The translations under genes were made by a program, and so were the position numbers. Positions 46,530-58,957 of a DNA stretch of 64,000 bases are shown here, piece after piece (position 1 is the first letter of the stretch; each line of letters begins with the position of its first letter). The notes under the pieces are model-generated. The model searched no databases and had not been told where the DNA came from. It saw only the letters and a program-made list of their open reading frames with translations. Source of the DNA: Cunninghamia lanceolata (lineage: Eukaryota; Streptophyta; Pinopsida; Cupressales; Cupressaceae); assembly GCA_027924645.1 (NCBI GenBank), contig BSBN01000040.1, positions 1,178,001-1,242,000 of the forward strand. Reading direction: 5' to 3'.

Positions 46530-49018
46530 CCATGTATACCAATGAAATACTCATAGTGACAAAACAACATATATATATACATCTATATATATATATAAAG
46601 GAATGGTAAGCTAAACATATATTTTTTTTGAAATGACTACATCACATTATATATCTTTTTTTTTGTGAGATAGAAACAACTTTCTTTTTTTGAAATACTC
46701 TATTCCAAACAACAATATTTTTTTTTAAAACAATAATACAACAACAAACATTTCTCTTTTATTCACTTAGGTAAACATAAGATATTTACTAACAATTTTG
46801 AGCATACATTTATCTTTCAAAGCACATTTTCTCAACCACATAACATTTAAACCAGTAACTATATTCTTTTTTCACAACTTCAAAATAAGCCAAACACAAC
46901 TCAAATAATAAAATTTAATTTTACAAAACAAGAGAGGACAACCTTCTCTCTTACATGAAAACACATTTACACAAGGCCAAACTTGGCCATAGCTCAAAAT
47001 GAGTCAAAATGACAAAAAAAACTCCAAGATAACTAGTCTTTTTTCTCAAATCTCCCAAGCTACAATAAACCTGCAAATAACAATAAAGGAAGGGAGAAAA
47101 GCCACGTGAATACTGCTCTCTTCCCTACCATAGACTCACTCATGAGTCACCTCCGAGCTTGGAGGTCATCCACACAAAAGGAAATACTTCACTCCACTTT
47201 ACAAAAAAACACTCAATACAACAAGCATAAAGAACTCCCATGGTTTGCACAAAACAAAACTCATAAAAATGAGTTTAAAGGGGTAGGGGAGTGGACATCA
47301 CTCAACTCGGGTCCAAATATCTCAAAAAAACTAATTTTCTCAAGGCCTCAAGCCAACACATGTATACCAATTTTCATATAATTTTCCATGGCTCTCAAGC
47401 CATTCAAAAATACTCAATCTCATAACTTGCCCTCAAGGCATAAAATACTAAACTAGGAGGTGACCTTGAGGAGGTTCACTTCTCCCCCACCCCACACATG
47501 TTGAGCATTTTCTCCAAGTGGAGAGGCTCTCACAACACCCATAAAAATCTCCACAACAACAAAATGTAAAAATACACACACACATACCATCACACAAGAA
47601 AAGTAAAATTACATAAGGAAAGGCATCAGCCTTGAATCCTACCTTAAATAGCCCACAAGGAAGATAGTTGAAGAAGAGCCCTTCCAACTCCACCTCCAAG
47701 TCCTTCTCAAAATGAGCCTCCAAAAATTCCTCTAACTCTCTCCCAAATTCAAATAAAAATACAAATTCAAAAATAAACCAACAACCCTCTCCCTCTTCAA
47801 GAGGGATTAAAATAGGCTCTCCTCATGAGCCTTGAGAAATGGGGAGGTGACACATGTCACCTCCTCCTTCCTCCTCACAACCACTTGCAAGCTTCATGGA
47901 ATGTGGGGGTGACACATGTCACCCTCCCATTCCACCAAGTCTTTCCTCCTCCACTTGTGCTTTCTCACACATGTGGGAGAGAAAAGTGGAGCTAAAGAAG
48001 GATGTGGGTACTACAAGTGCTCCAATCATATCCTCCTATGAAAACCCACAAAACCCCAAGGTACCCTCACCAATTGTGGGAGAGCCTTGGAGTTGAGTCC
48101 TCCATAATTTAGGGGTCTTAAAGACTCCCCCAAGCCTTGGGAAGAAGTGTGGATGAGGTTGAGTGTCTGACCCAACCTTCTACTCCTTCCCAAACTCTCA
48201 TTTTCGTCACTTTACTTTAGGGTGAAGTTTAAGTGACAAAATGGGAGTTTACCTAAGGTTAGACAAGCTCAAATGGTCCCTAGACCCTAGGGGTACAACC
48301 TAGGGTCACTTTTAACCCATTTTGAGCACCATAGGGTGAGTAAAATCACATAAAAAGGGGTCACAAAAAATAAAACTTCAAAAATAAAATCAATTAACCA
48401 TTACACCTTTACAACACCAAAATACAATCAAGTATAAAAGCGTAGACCTATCCCAAACAACACCACACAATAACATTACGAAATTTCATCATGCATAACA
48501 TAGTTGATCTTGGTTCCTCTTGGAACTAGATCTGTTTAACACGGGAATTCACAAAATGTGTGGGATGGTCTCCGATTATCCTTAGCTTGGTTAGAACACC
48601 TGCGCACTTGCACAAAAGATTAATCCAACATGTATATCATAGCCGAAGCAAAGTAAACATATACTCACACCATCACATAATCATATAAAACAATCATAAA
48701 ATCACATCATAATTACATTCATAATTTGCTTTTCTATAATCCATCTCAAGATAACATCGCAAAATAAATCCATAACAATAATCACATAACTAGTGTCTCA
48801 AATAGTATCATAATGCAAATCACATGTCAAATCATTGTCAATGAATCAAATCAAGATCTAATCTCATTACAACAAGCTAACATAATAAATCAAAAGTAAA
48901 AGCATATAGTCTAATAATTCTGCAAATCGGGATCAACAGTCCCCATAAGTCTAAAATATGTCTCCAACAGTAATATAAAATGATAAAAAAATAAGGGAGT
49001 GAAAAGGTAGGCCTCACA
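44305..49018 (-). repeat. E5 5' LTR (4714 bp)
   Basis: Pair of 17737-22841. It has its own private change: a roughly 180-bp tandem duplication (45587-45683 and 45768-45872) carrying GGTTTCAAACCAGAGATATCTC and an AT tract, present once in the left LTR. It lacks the palindromic expansion of the left LTR. It keeps the G/C-rich hairpin (45961-46044). Confidence 0.88.
45508..45872. repeat. AT tracts and duplicated 180-bp unit in E5 5' LTR
   Basis: (TA)n at about 45508-45584 and 45684-45766, each followed by GGTTTCAAACCAGAGATATC and a TATATACACCC segment. The two units are nearly identical. ORFs here are translated dinucleotide repeats. Confidence 0.85.
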
Positions 49019-49957
49019 TCAAGACTGACCCCTCCCTTAAACAAATACCATAAAATGACAGTCTAGATTAAGGTAAGGATAGAGTTCATGTCATAGATTT
49101 AAACCAACATGTGACTCTATACAAGGAGAAGAGAGAGTCACCTCCCTTCTTGCTTACCCTTAGGATATTTGGCAAGAACCTTCACAATTATTTGGTAGAT
49201 TCAAGGGCTTCCACTAATGTAATGCCTCTATCAGTTTGTAAGATAGTTGTTCTAACTCCTGCCAAGTCTTCTAGGAAGGTTACTCAATTGGATAAGACAA
49301 AAGTTAATGTTGTAGGGGAGCTGAACCAAATTCACATGCAGTTGGCATCAGACCCATGGGTGCAACGATATATAGACATACAAGTGGTTGACATTCCTAA
49401 CACCTATGGTATGTTGCTTAGTAGGGACTAGTCTAAAACATTAAATGGCTACATGGCTACTAACTTCTCTCATATGTGGTTACAATGGAAAGGACTTACT
49501 AATCAAATTCACATCGAGAGGGAGCCTAAGATGAAACACATGATCACAGAGTACAATCAGACAAATGAAATCTTATATTCAAAAGTTGATTTAAGAGTTT
49601 CTCCCTAAGATAAACCAAGTAGAAGAAGTACTCATGTTGGGTTGCAATAGGTACCCTGACCCACCACTTACCAAGTGCCAAGAAAGTATAGAAGCCTTTG
49701 TCCAATTTGATCCTTGTTCTTCTTCTGATGATGAACCCATAATTTTTGAAGGGTTTAGGAGTTTTGTAGCTAAGTTCATGTGTGATCAATTGGCTTTTGG
49801 GAAGAAGATACAAATGGAGGAATTATTCTTGCCTAATTGGTACAGCATTCATAATGCATCCCACTGAGAGTTTACATGTTCTCTATGCCACCAAGTAATA
49901 TACCAAGTTTAGAAGCATTTACAATAGTCATCTGCCAAAAGTGAAGGGAAGCCTGAG
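49019..49957 (+). pseudogene. E4 protease and linker (resumes after E5)
   Basis: NLHNYLVDSRASTNVMPLSVC (49165-49250) is the retropepsin loop with DSRA in place of DSGA, an active-site change. LNQIHMQLASDPWVQRYIDIQVVDIPNTYGMLLSRD (49321-49430) matches the distal protease of Tat-like elements. A linker with FVQFDPCSSSDDEPIIFEGF follows. The reading joins the left part of E4 (17736) once E5 and one target copy are removed. Confidence 0.78.
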
Positions 49958-50520
49958 ATGACATCTACCATTGATCCAGGGGTCAGGTCGCCAAACAAAC
50001 ATGATAAGAACCTTAAAAGGAAAGTTGTAGAGTCTCAGATATGGACCTTGAGGTTTGATGGATCTAGATCCAAGCAAGGGTCTGGTGTAGGATTTGAACT
50101 GATCAGTCCTACAAGGGACTTGTATTTAGCTGCATATAGACTGCAATTTCCTTGCACTAACAATGTTGTAGAATATGAATCACTAGTGCATGGGCTGTTG
50201 ATTGCCATTCGAAAGAAAGTTAAGATAATTCAAGTGTTTGGTGACTCAGAGTTAGTGGTCAAGCAAGTTAGAAAATAGTATTCTTATCATGATAAAAGGT
50301 GGAGTCATTACCGAAACTGAGTTTGGGATCTCATTGAATGTTTTGATGGTTTTAATGTCCAATTGATCCCAAGGAGGCAAAATTATGTTGTTGATGCATT
50401 GGCACATGTTGCAAGCTCTTTGGAACCACTTGCCATGCCTAATTTGAAGAAGTTCACTGGGGAGTTGGTCCCAACCCCTTCAGTGCCTGACAATATCACT
50501 CATTTCTAGGTTTTTGAAGA
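49958..50520 (+). pseudogene. E4 RNase H placed between protease and RT
   Basis: WTLRFDGSRSKQGSGVGFEL (50043-50100), CTNNVVEYESLVHGLLIAI (50155-50210), VFGDSELVVKQVRK (50235-50278) and, past a TAG, VVDALAHVASSL (50390-50425). The first Asp, the Glu, the second Asp and the final D-A-L-A block of an archaeal-type RNase H are all readable. Its place before RT is unlike E6 and E7, where it follows the first RNase H. This order occurs in a subset of plant Tat-like elements as far as I recall. Confidence 0.8.
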
Positions 50521-51500
50521 TGACAAACATATTATTAATTTCCTTACATCCTCAGATGTGTTTGTTGCCCAGATAATTGAAGAAGAAGATTCAAAACCAA
50601 CTGAGATGGATCTAGAAGGAGTCTTAAACCTAAAAACTAACACTATCCCCTGAGGTATGGTGGAACTTGAAAGATAATTTGACTCAGATCAGTTTGGGAC
50701 TCACAAGAAACAAGTTGATTCCACTGCAGGAAAGTGTGATCCATACACCTTGGGTACAAAAGATGAAATCAAGAATGTGTTTATTGGAAAGGTCTATACC
50801 CCTGAAGAAAAGGAGTGAATTATTCAGGCATTAAGAGATTATAATGATGTCATTTCTTGGAGATACGAAGATCTGAAGACATATGACACTTCCATCATAA
50901 CCCATACCATACCTTTGAAGCAAAGAATCAAGCCATTCCAGAAAAGGCAATAACTAGTGAATGCTCTCTTAGAACCTTTAATTTTCCAAGAAGTTTAGAA
51001 TTTATTATCAGCAAGGATTATATTTCCTGTAAGGCATTCCACATGGGTGGGTAATTTGGTCCCGATGTGTAAGAAGAATGGTGAAATCTAACTATGTGTG
51101 GACTTCAAAAATTTGAACAGAGCTTCAGGAAAGGACAACTATCCATTACCATCCCTCGATGAAGTATTACAGATAGTCAATGGATTGTAGATGATGTCAT
51201 TACTAGATGGGTATTCAGGATACAATCAGATAATGGTTAAGTATGCTGATAGACTCAAGACTGCCTTCACATGTAAATGGGGTATATATGCATATTAGAG
51301 GATGCCCTTCAGTTTGATTAATGCAGGTGCAATGATCCAACGTGCCATGGATATTTCTTTTAAATGATTTCTAAGCAAATGCATTATTATTTGCATGGAT
51401 GATTTAACCATATTCTCTAAGAAAAGAGAAGATCATATTTCTAATTTGAGGAAAGTACTTCAACGTTGTAGAGATTATGGCATTTTATTGAACCCCAAGA
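50521..51500 (+). pseudogene. E4 reverse transcriptase, truncated
   Basis: IIFPVRHSTWVGNLVPMCKK (51016-51075), CVDFKNLNRASGKDNYPLP (51097-51150), MSLLDGYSGYNQIM (51193-51235), MPFSLINAGAMIQRAMD (51302-51350) and the catalytic ICMDDLTIFSKK (51388-51425). Stops occur at 51187, 51295 and 51364. The domain ends at ILLNPKK (51480-51500), where the sequence becomes the Gag of E7. Confidence 0.85.
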
Positions 51501-54126
51501 AGATTTTGTTCCACAAGGTTATACCATAGGTCAAGTCCCATCTCAAGAAGAGAGATACTTTGAAATAGGTCAATCCTCTCAAGAAGGTAGACAAGACCTT
51601 GATGAAATCATACAAGATCCAAGAGCCATGGTCACCTTTGACAAAATCCTTAGTGAGAACCAAGATCATTTCTTCCACTTGCTAGTTGAACAAGGAGCCA
51701 AATTACCCAAAAGTTTTGATCTATCAAATCTTATCAAGCCTACCAACACCCAAGACACTATAATGGTGGTCCCAACCATGTCAACTGTGACCACACCCAT
51801 ACCTGAACAAAGCTCACAAGGGAGAATAATTGCACAATATGAGAATCTTCTTTATCAAAATCCAACAGAAGAGAGACCCATATCACGTCTTATGACTCCT
51901 ATGGAAATTTATAAACACCAACAAGAAACTCTACATCGGCAAGCAGAACTAGCAAGATAGGCTACTCTTGTAAAATCAAACACACAACACACTCCTGAAA
52001 TGCCCACACCAATCACAAGTGGAACATTGGCTACCCCATCAAGAGAAGGTTTTCCACCAAATTACAATCCAGGAAACACTTATGTAACCATGCAACAAGG
52101 GGCTCACCAAACACCACCACCAACATCATCAAACCTCTGTATCATCAACCCAAACAATGTCATACAACCCCAACCATCACAAAACATCAACACAACCTGT
52201 GTCCCTTCGCCACAACGCTCATCGACACTAACCTTTTGCAACACATATCTCAATCAACCTCCACCATCACAAAACACATCTACCTATGTCCCTCCACCAC
52301 AACGATCTTCCACTCTCAACCTAACCCATACCTATCTTAACCCACAACATTCCCAAAAACAAACTTCCCAAAGTTATGTTCCACCACTGCAACCAAACCC
52401 AACATACTTTAGCTTTCCTCCACCAAATTCTTTCGTCACACCACCACAGCAATACCAACAGCAGAACTCTTATCTACAATCATCACAAAGCCTACATTCC
52501 TACCTATCACCACCCCCACCTCCCCAAAATCAAAACACCCAAATCCAACCCAATCCAAACCCAACATACAACACATACGACCCTAACCAATCATACGACA
52601 CTTACAACACCAACGCCCATGGCTTCCACTATAATCTTCCATATGGGCAACAACAACCACCTCTCAAACAACAGGAGATGTTTCCAACCCCTCCCACAAC
52701 TATGGAGCTAAAACTCTTGGAGGTTCAACAACAACTATCTGATCTTATGTTTGGCCACACCAAGAAAACCTTCTCTTTGGAAGAAGTTTGTCCTTATCCA
52801 CTTGATCGGTCATTACCTATGATCCCTTTTCCTCACAATTTCACTATTCCCAAATTTGATAAATACAAAGGAAAAGGAGACCCAAAAGACCATCTTAGAG
52901 AATTCTATCTCGCTTGCTTCGAGGTCTCACATAACAACACATATCTTATGCACCTCTTTCCTTGCAGTCTTGGAGGTCATGCTATAGAATGGATCTCACA
53001 CTTACCCATGGGTATAAAATCTTTTAATGATCTTGCAGAGAAATTTTACACCCATTTCTCTTACAACACAGAACATGAAATCTCCATGACCAATTTGTGC
53101 AACAATAAACAGAAAAATGGGGAAACTTTTATTTCCTTCCTTCAAAGATGGAGACAAATGGCTAGTAAATTCCCATTCAAGATACCTGAAAAGCAGCTTG
53201 TTAGCATATTTGTACAGAACCTCAACCAAGAATTGGGTTTTCATTTGCAAATTCTTAGTGCTACAACCTTCAACAAAATTACCTACAAGGAAATCAACAT
53301 TGAAAAGGCCCTCATTGCTAAAGGCGTGGTCAAAATCTTCAAAGAAACTAAAGACAATGCTCATCAACAACAAACAAACGATAAACCAAAGTTTTGGAAC
53401 AAAAATAAAAATGTAGTCAATGATGGTGTGGTCGATTCTAAACATGTCCAAACATTGCAAACACCCCTTCATCTTTCCAAACCGAGTCAACCTCCACCTC
53501 AACAACACCAACAACAAAAAAGACAACCATACCAAAACCAACAACAATGACAACAAGAGCAACCTCAACAAGATTACCCTCCACAACGTCAATTCACTCC
53601 CTTGGGAGAGCCTATAGAGACTGTTTTACAAAAACTTATAAATAATGGACTCATCACCTTACCAAATGCTCCCCCATATGGCAAACCTATTTACAAAACC
53701 ACACGGTACAGAGAAAATGAATACTGTGAGTTCCATAGGAGGAAAGGACACATGACCTCATCATGCATGAAACTCAAGCACATAAATCAAAATCTTATCG
53801 ATGGAAACCTAATCTCTTTTGAGGATGAACCACCAACTCAAAACACCAATAAAGACCTCAACATGTACAAGGAGCCTTTCCCTAAGCATGGTAAAGGTCA
53901 AAATCCTGACAAAGTTAAAGGTGTTCACAAAGCTTCAACTTCCTATGACTCTATTGTGGGTCATTTTGAAGAAAGTCATGTATCTACCCTCACAATCAAA
54001 GGCAAATCTACGGATTGTGCTATTACAACTCTTCATGGTGGTGTCACCATTTGTGGTCCTACACCAAGTCTCCCAACTCAATCTGATTATAATCTTGTCA
54101 AACATCTAGGGAAAACCTTGGCATAG
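51500..54126 (+). pseudogene. E7 Gag
   Basis: An N-terminal segment (VTFDKILSENQDHFFHLLVE) corresponds to E6 Gag around residue 90. A 200-residue Pro/Gln/Asn-rich insert follows (52100-52700). Then the capsid: CPYPLDRSLPMIPFPHNF, FDKYKGKGDPKDHLREF, FPCSLGGHAIEWISHLP, FISFLQRWRQMASK (52785-53180). The Cys/His motif YCEFHRRKGHMTSSC is at 53722-53766. Stops at 51958, 53548 and 54124. The Pro/Gln insert is absent from E6. Confidence 0.85.
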
Positions 54127-55065
54127 ATCTCTATCTTAGACCTTCTACAGTCATCACCCGCACATAAAGCTATGCTTGAAAAAGCCCTACAAGAGTCTTT
54201 GGTTCCTAACAACATAGCGGTCACCGATTTCCAAACTATTATAGGTAACATTGCCTCACCCTACAATGTGGTCTTCTCTGAAAAAGACCTCCCATCTCAT
54301 GATCCATGTCACAATGATGCCCTTCACATTGAGGTTCTCATCCATAAACGCAAGATCAAATGCATACTTATAGATGGTGGTGTTGGTCTCAATATATGTT
54401 CTCTAAAGTTACTTAAATAATTGGGATACTCTGAGGATCATGTCAACATTGATCAAAGTATTACAATTGATGGGTATGATGATGTTGAGCATCATTCAGA
54501 AGGTGTTATCCACTTGCCTATACAAGTAGGCCTTGTCATGCTAGAAACTCGGTGCCAAGTCCTTGACATTGAGCTACCAGACAATATTATCCTTGGACAC
54601 CCATGGATCCATGCCATGAAAGTTGTTCCATCAACGTACCATCAGTCTCTCAAATTCCCATTTAATGGTACAGAGATGACTATCCCCGGAGATCCTAATC
54701 CCTTTGAATTATGTCATGTCTTGCAAGGTAGTTATAAGAATTCCAACCAAGTGCCCAATAATGACAAAGCCCTTGAATCCCCATTATATGTCGATTCTAA
54801 AACTCTGACAAAAGCCTCTACAAGTGAACCTAATCCTCATCCTATTCCCAAAATCAAAGCTCACATCCGTGATATAGGCTTTGGAGAATATGATATCTCA
54901 AAATCTTGTTGTGTAGGGCAGATGCCTCTATCTCCTAAATCCTATGGCCAATCGCCCATTTCCAAAGCAACTAAAAAGGTAGATATTCCTCCCCTAGCAT
55001 CTCTAACCCAATTCCAAGAGGGAAAATTATTGGCCAAGGAAACTATTGAAGATATTTCTTCTTAG
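54127..55065 (+). pseudogene. E7 protease
   Basis: ISILDLLQSSPAHKAMLEKAL, then KCILIDGGVGLNICSLKLLK (54358-54417), the same DGG active site as E6, a TAA, and DNIILGHPWIHAMKVVPSTYHQ (54580-54645). The sequence is a clear homologue of the E6 protease. A stop at 55063 ends the open stretch. Confidence 0.83.
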
Positions 55066-55920
55066 CTCTACAAGGAGAAAGAACCAGTCACAATACCAGT
55101 CAAGCAATATGGCAATGGCTTAAGGATAGTGAAAAACATGGGCTATAAAGGCAAAGGTGGCCTTGGAAAATAGAATCAAGGAACAATGGAAGCCATTATT
55201 GTGACAAAGAAACTAGACAAGAAGGGGTTAGGATTCGGGAGGAAGGTACCACACGCCTTGGACATCGAGGGTATTCTCGACAAGGTAGCACAAACTTTTC
55301 CTACCGATTTGACGTCTAATGAGGATATCATTGATGAATCTTCCCTCCATATGACCGACCTATTCACAGAATCCTCCATCTTTATGATATCATCTGTATC
55401 CCTAACATCCACCATAAACACCCAAATTGTAACACTTGTCTACCCTGAACTTATTGATTGGGACCAACAAGGTTCCCCTATACTAGATGTTTTTCAGAAT
55501 GACAAAGCTATTGCAGAGTTCATTGGACTTTGGGATGGTATCCCTCTTGGTGATCACAAAGCTGGTTTTGTAATGGAACTAGAGAAAACTGCTTATTTTG
55601 GTGATAATGCCAAATCATCCAATCGCAAAAGTAAAAATAAAGAAAGATCTTTAGGTGAAAACCACACTATGGCACCTCCCAATCAAAAAATAGTAAAAAC
55701 AAAGGACATATCCAAAGGTGAAAACCCAACTGTGGCACCTGAGGGTGGAGGATTTGACCTTCCCCTACCATCTAAGTATCAAGAGAAATCAGCTCTCCTA
55801 GTGGAAGATTCTACAGAGATAAACCTTGGCACAGAACAAAATCCAAAGACAACATTCCTTGCAACATCATTATTAGAACAAGAGCACAAGAATCTTAACA
55901 ACTTTTTGGACCTATGCTGA
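55066..55920 (+). pseudogene. E7 G-patch linker
   Basis: LRIVKNMGYKGKGGLGK, a TAG, NQGTMEAIIV and KKLDKKGLGFGRK (55121-55245) form the same G-patch-like module as in E6. An acidic linker follows with HPELIDW-like YPELIDWDQQGSPILDVFQN and HKAGFVMELEKTAYFG, also shared with E6. The frame is lost at 55920 by one base. Confidence 0.75.
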
Positions 55921-57740
55921 TATGCTAGGGTTGGACCCTTCACTAGTAGTTCACTATCTCACAGTTGATCCAAAAGTTAAACCAATCAAGCAAATGATAA
56001 GAAAGATGCATCCACAGATTGTTCTCTTGGTGAAAGTTGAGATACAGAAATTGTTAGATGCAAAGTTTATCAAATCTATTGATTATCCAGAATGGGTCTC
56101 AAACATTGTACCTATGGCTAAACCCAATGGGGGCATCTGCATGTGTTCTGACTTCAGAAACCTTAACAAAGAATTCTCTGGCTACAATCAGATAATGATA
56201 GCAGAAGAAGATCAACATAAAACAACTTTCACTTGTCCTTGGGGTACCTATTTGTTGGCAAGAGACACTGTGTGGCTTCATGAGTGTTGTCATTGATGGC
56301 AACAAAGTCCATCCCACACATCCACAGGACATGGTGTGTCTATACCGGAAGTCAGATTGAAGAGTATTTTGGTCCGGTGACCAAGAATAGAGCATGCAGC
56401 AAGGTCCGACAATCAGGTCCAGATCTCTCAGAGGAAGTATCTCAGTAAAGTGCAGACTTGGGGAAGTCAAGAGGAGTACCATGATTAATATATTCCAGAG
56501 ATTGAGCCTCCAGTGATGAAAGAGTGAAGAGATATGAGCACCTAAGTATTGGGTTCCTGTTTGGCAGAGTAGACTGAGGAAGAACTGACCGGCAGAGCAT
56601 CAGACCTTAATCCGGATGAGATATTGATGATGATCAAGTCTCTTGAGGTATCATTCATGATTGGCCGACATGATTTATGACTTCTGTAACTATCTTTTTG
56701 ACACGCATCACTTAGTAAGCATGGATTCAACCGATAGACCAGAGTTTGGAAATATCTTGAGTTTTCAAGATGCCAACTAGAAAGATGATTGAAATCATTG
56801 ATGCAGATATATATACCAGATTGATTTTGGTATGAAGGTGTGTGTGGTATGTTGTGAAGTGTGAAGAAAAGCAGAGAGTTGTGGGAGCGGTAACACAGGT
56901 CCGGTGTGTGATAGGACACCAACACCAAAGAAGAGGAAGAATGAAGTGCAGTAGATCAGTGTATTAAGCCTAACCAGAACTGAACCTCAGCATATGTGGA
57001 TGCTTCTCATCAGTTCAAGTATCTTGTTACTTTCTTTGTACCTTGTAGATGATGAGTCTCTTGTAGGCAGTGAGCCTCTTGTGAGTAGTGTGCTTGGGCA
57101 GTGAGCCCTAATTGGCAAGTGCCATTTTGTACTTCTATTCTTTTAACAAAGAATACAATCTTGGGTTAGTCACCCCATGGTTTTTCCCTTAACAGGGTTT
57201 TCCACATCAAAATCATTGTGTTATGTGTATTGGTTTTGTTTCTACTTTCATGGTTATGGATGCTTATTTGTTTTGATGTTGCACTAGTTATTAAAGAAGA
57301 ACATAAAGTTAAATTAATTAAGATAACTGATTCACCCCCCTCTCAGTTATCAACACCTATTGTTGGTGCGTCATGCCATTTGGTCTTAAAAATGTAGGGG
57401 CAACCTATCAAAGAGCAATGACAGTGATATTCCACAATCTCTGTCATCATATCATGGAGGACTATGTGGATGATATACTAGAAAAATCTTATAGGGAAGA
57501 TCACATACAAGTTCTAGGATAGATCTTTGACAAGCTCGAGAACTACCAAGTAAGACTCAATCCAATGAAGTGTGTCTTCAGGGTAACATCAACAAAACTA
57601 TTGGGATACATTGTATCTCGTAGACACATCGAAGTAGATCCCGCAAAAGTCAAAGCTATAGTGGAGATGCCTCCACCAAAAAACCTAAAAGAATTAAGGA
57701 GCCTTCAAGGAAGGTTACAGTTTATTAGGCATTTCATCTC
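55921..57740 (+). pseudogene. E7 reverse transcriptase, split by solo LTR
   Basis: Left part: MLGLDPSLVVHYL, DYPEWVSNIVPMAKPNGGICM and CSDFRNLNKEFSGYNQIM (55922-56200), where about 30 codons between FRNLNK and FSGYNQ are missing, including the first catalytic Asp. After the LTR: CVMPFGLKNVGATYQRAM and YVDDILEKSY (57366-57492), then the thumb. The reading rejoins across the LTR when one target copy is removed. Confidence 0.87.
56247..57361. mobile_element. Solo LTR of the E8 family with target duplication
   Basis: The LTR (56253-57355, 1103 bp) begins TGTTGGCAAGAGAC and ends AGTTATCAACA, like the E8 LTR. CCTATT flanks both sides (56247-56252 and 57356-57361); the last T may be LTR or target, so the duplication is 5 or 6 bp. 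No internal region is present, so the element was probably removed by recombination between its LTRs. ORFs inside are fortuitous. Confidence 0.9.
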
Positions 57741-58700
57741 ATAGCTAGCAGATAAATGTCAACCATTCCAACACTTGCTCCAAAAGGATGTCTCATTTTG
57801 ATGGGATGATAAGTGTCAAGCAGCATTTGATGAACTCAAAGAATATCTGGCTACACCTCCTATCTTGGTACCACCAGTCACTGATAGGCCTTTGATCTTG
57901 TACATCTCAACTACAACTACAGTCCTAGGGGCTCTTCTAGCACAACATGATGAGTCAGGAAAAGAGCATGCAATCTATTATATCAGTTGAACCTTGGTGG
58001 GTTTTGAACTCAATTATTCACCTATGGAAAGAGCTTGTTTATCCTTAGTGTTCGGTTCCCAAAATTTGTGACATTACATGCTAAACCAACATACAAATCT
58101 CATAGCAAAAATTGATCCATTGAAGTATCTCCTAGAAAAAGCAGCCCTCATAGGCATAAATGGGTCATGATCCTTAGTGAGTTTGACATTGAGTATGTGG
58201 ATCGTAAAGCAATCAAGGGACAAGCCCTAGCAAATCAACTAGTAGAAGCACCCATGACAGATGTACATCCTATCGTATCTGACTTTCCAGATGAGAATCT
58301 CCACTCTTTCTACCTCAGTAATGTGGAAGTTGTACTTTGATGGTTCCTACACATAGCATGGATCAGGGATCGGCATCCTTATTATCACACCACAAAATGA
58401 CTATATTCCAAAGTCATACCAGCTTGCATTTCCTTGCACCAACAACGTAGCCGAGTATGAAGCACTCCTCATAGGTCTCAATACATTAGTTCAATGGGAC
58501 ATCACAGAATTATAGGTATATGGAGACTCACAACTAGTCATTCGATAGTTCACAAATGAGTACCAAACAAAAGATGAAAAGTTGGTCCCCTACAAGTAAC
58601 TAGTGGATGCCTACAAACCATACTTTTCTAGCATCACTTTTGAGAAAATTCCAAGAGAGCATAACAAGGCTATAGATTCTATGGCTTATGTGGGGTCACT
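57741..58700 (+). pseudogene. E7 double RNase H
   Basis: First RNase H: LILYISTTTTVLGALLAQHDE (57894-57955) and IAKIDPLKYLLEKAAL (58100-58150). Second, archaeal type: LYFDGSYT-stop-HGSGIGILI (58333-58390), CTNNVAEYEALLIGL (58436-58480), VYGDSQLVIRQF (58517-58555) and NKAIDSMAYVGSL (58662-58700). Seven or more stops, mostly TAG, and one frame change. Confidence 0.85.
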
Positions 58701-58957
58701 TATAGACATGCCTGCAAACACATAGAAATGTGAATTCTTGATTGAGCAATTGTTGATACCAGCCGTCGATGTTCCAACTACTGAAATCATCTGTGAACTT
58801 GTTGGTCCCAGTTCCCCATGGTATGAAGATATCTATAAATACCTAAAACATGGTACCTTTCCCTTTGAGCTATCCGCTACCCAACACAAAACCTTTATCC
58901 GTCGATCCTCCCGTTACACTATTCTGGGTGATGTCTTAACACAGACGAAGCTGATGC
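58701..58957 (+). pseudogene. E7 start of integrase region
   Basis: SSPWYEDIYKYLKHGTFPFE and TFIRRSSRYTILGDVL correspond to the tether and N-terminal integrase of E6 (SPWYSKTYTYLKDN and TFIRQASRYTI). The reading is cut at GATGC by the E8 LTR; the rest of integrase should lie beyond E8, outside the window. Confidence 0.82.

Larger units (their letters stand above)
51500..58957 (+). mobile_element. E7: Tat-lineage fragment, 5'-truncated
   Basis: Gag to the start of integrase of a Tat element related to E6. It lacks an LTR, primer site and leader at its left edge, joining E4 RT directly. It is interrupted by a solo LTR (56253-57355) and cut at 58957 by E8. Gag-Pro stays in one frame from 51500 to 55920 with six stops, then shifts once before RT. 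Confidence 0.85.

Noticed and set aside
53002..53592. Minus-strand 196-codon ORF opposite E7 Gag
   Set aside because: Shadow of the Gag frame on the other strand; the plus strand has clear Gag motifs.
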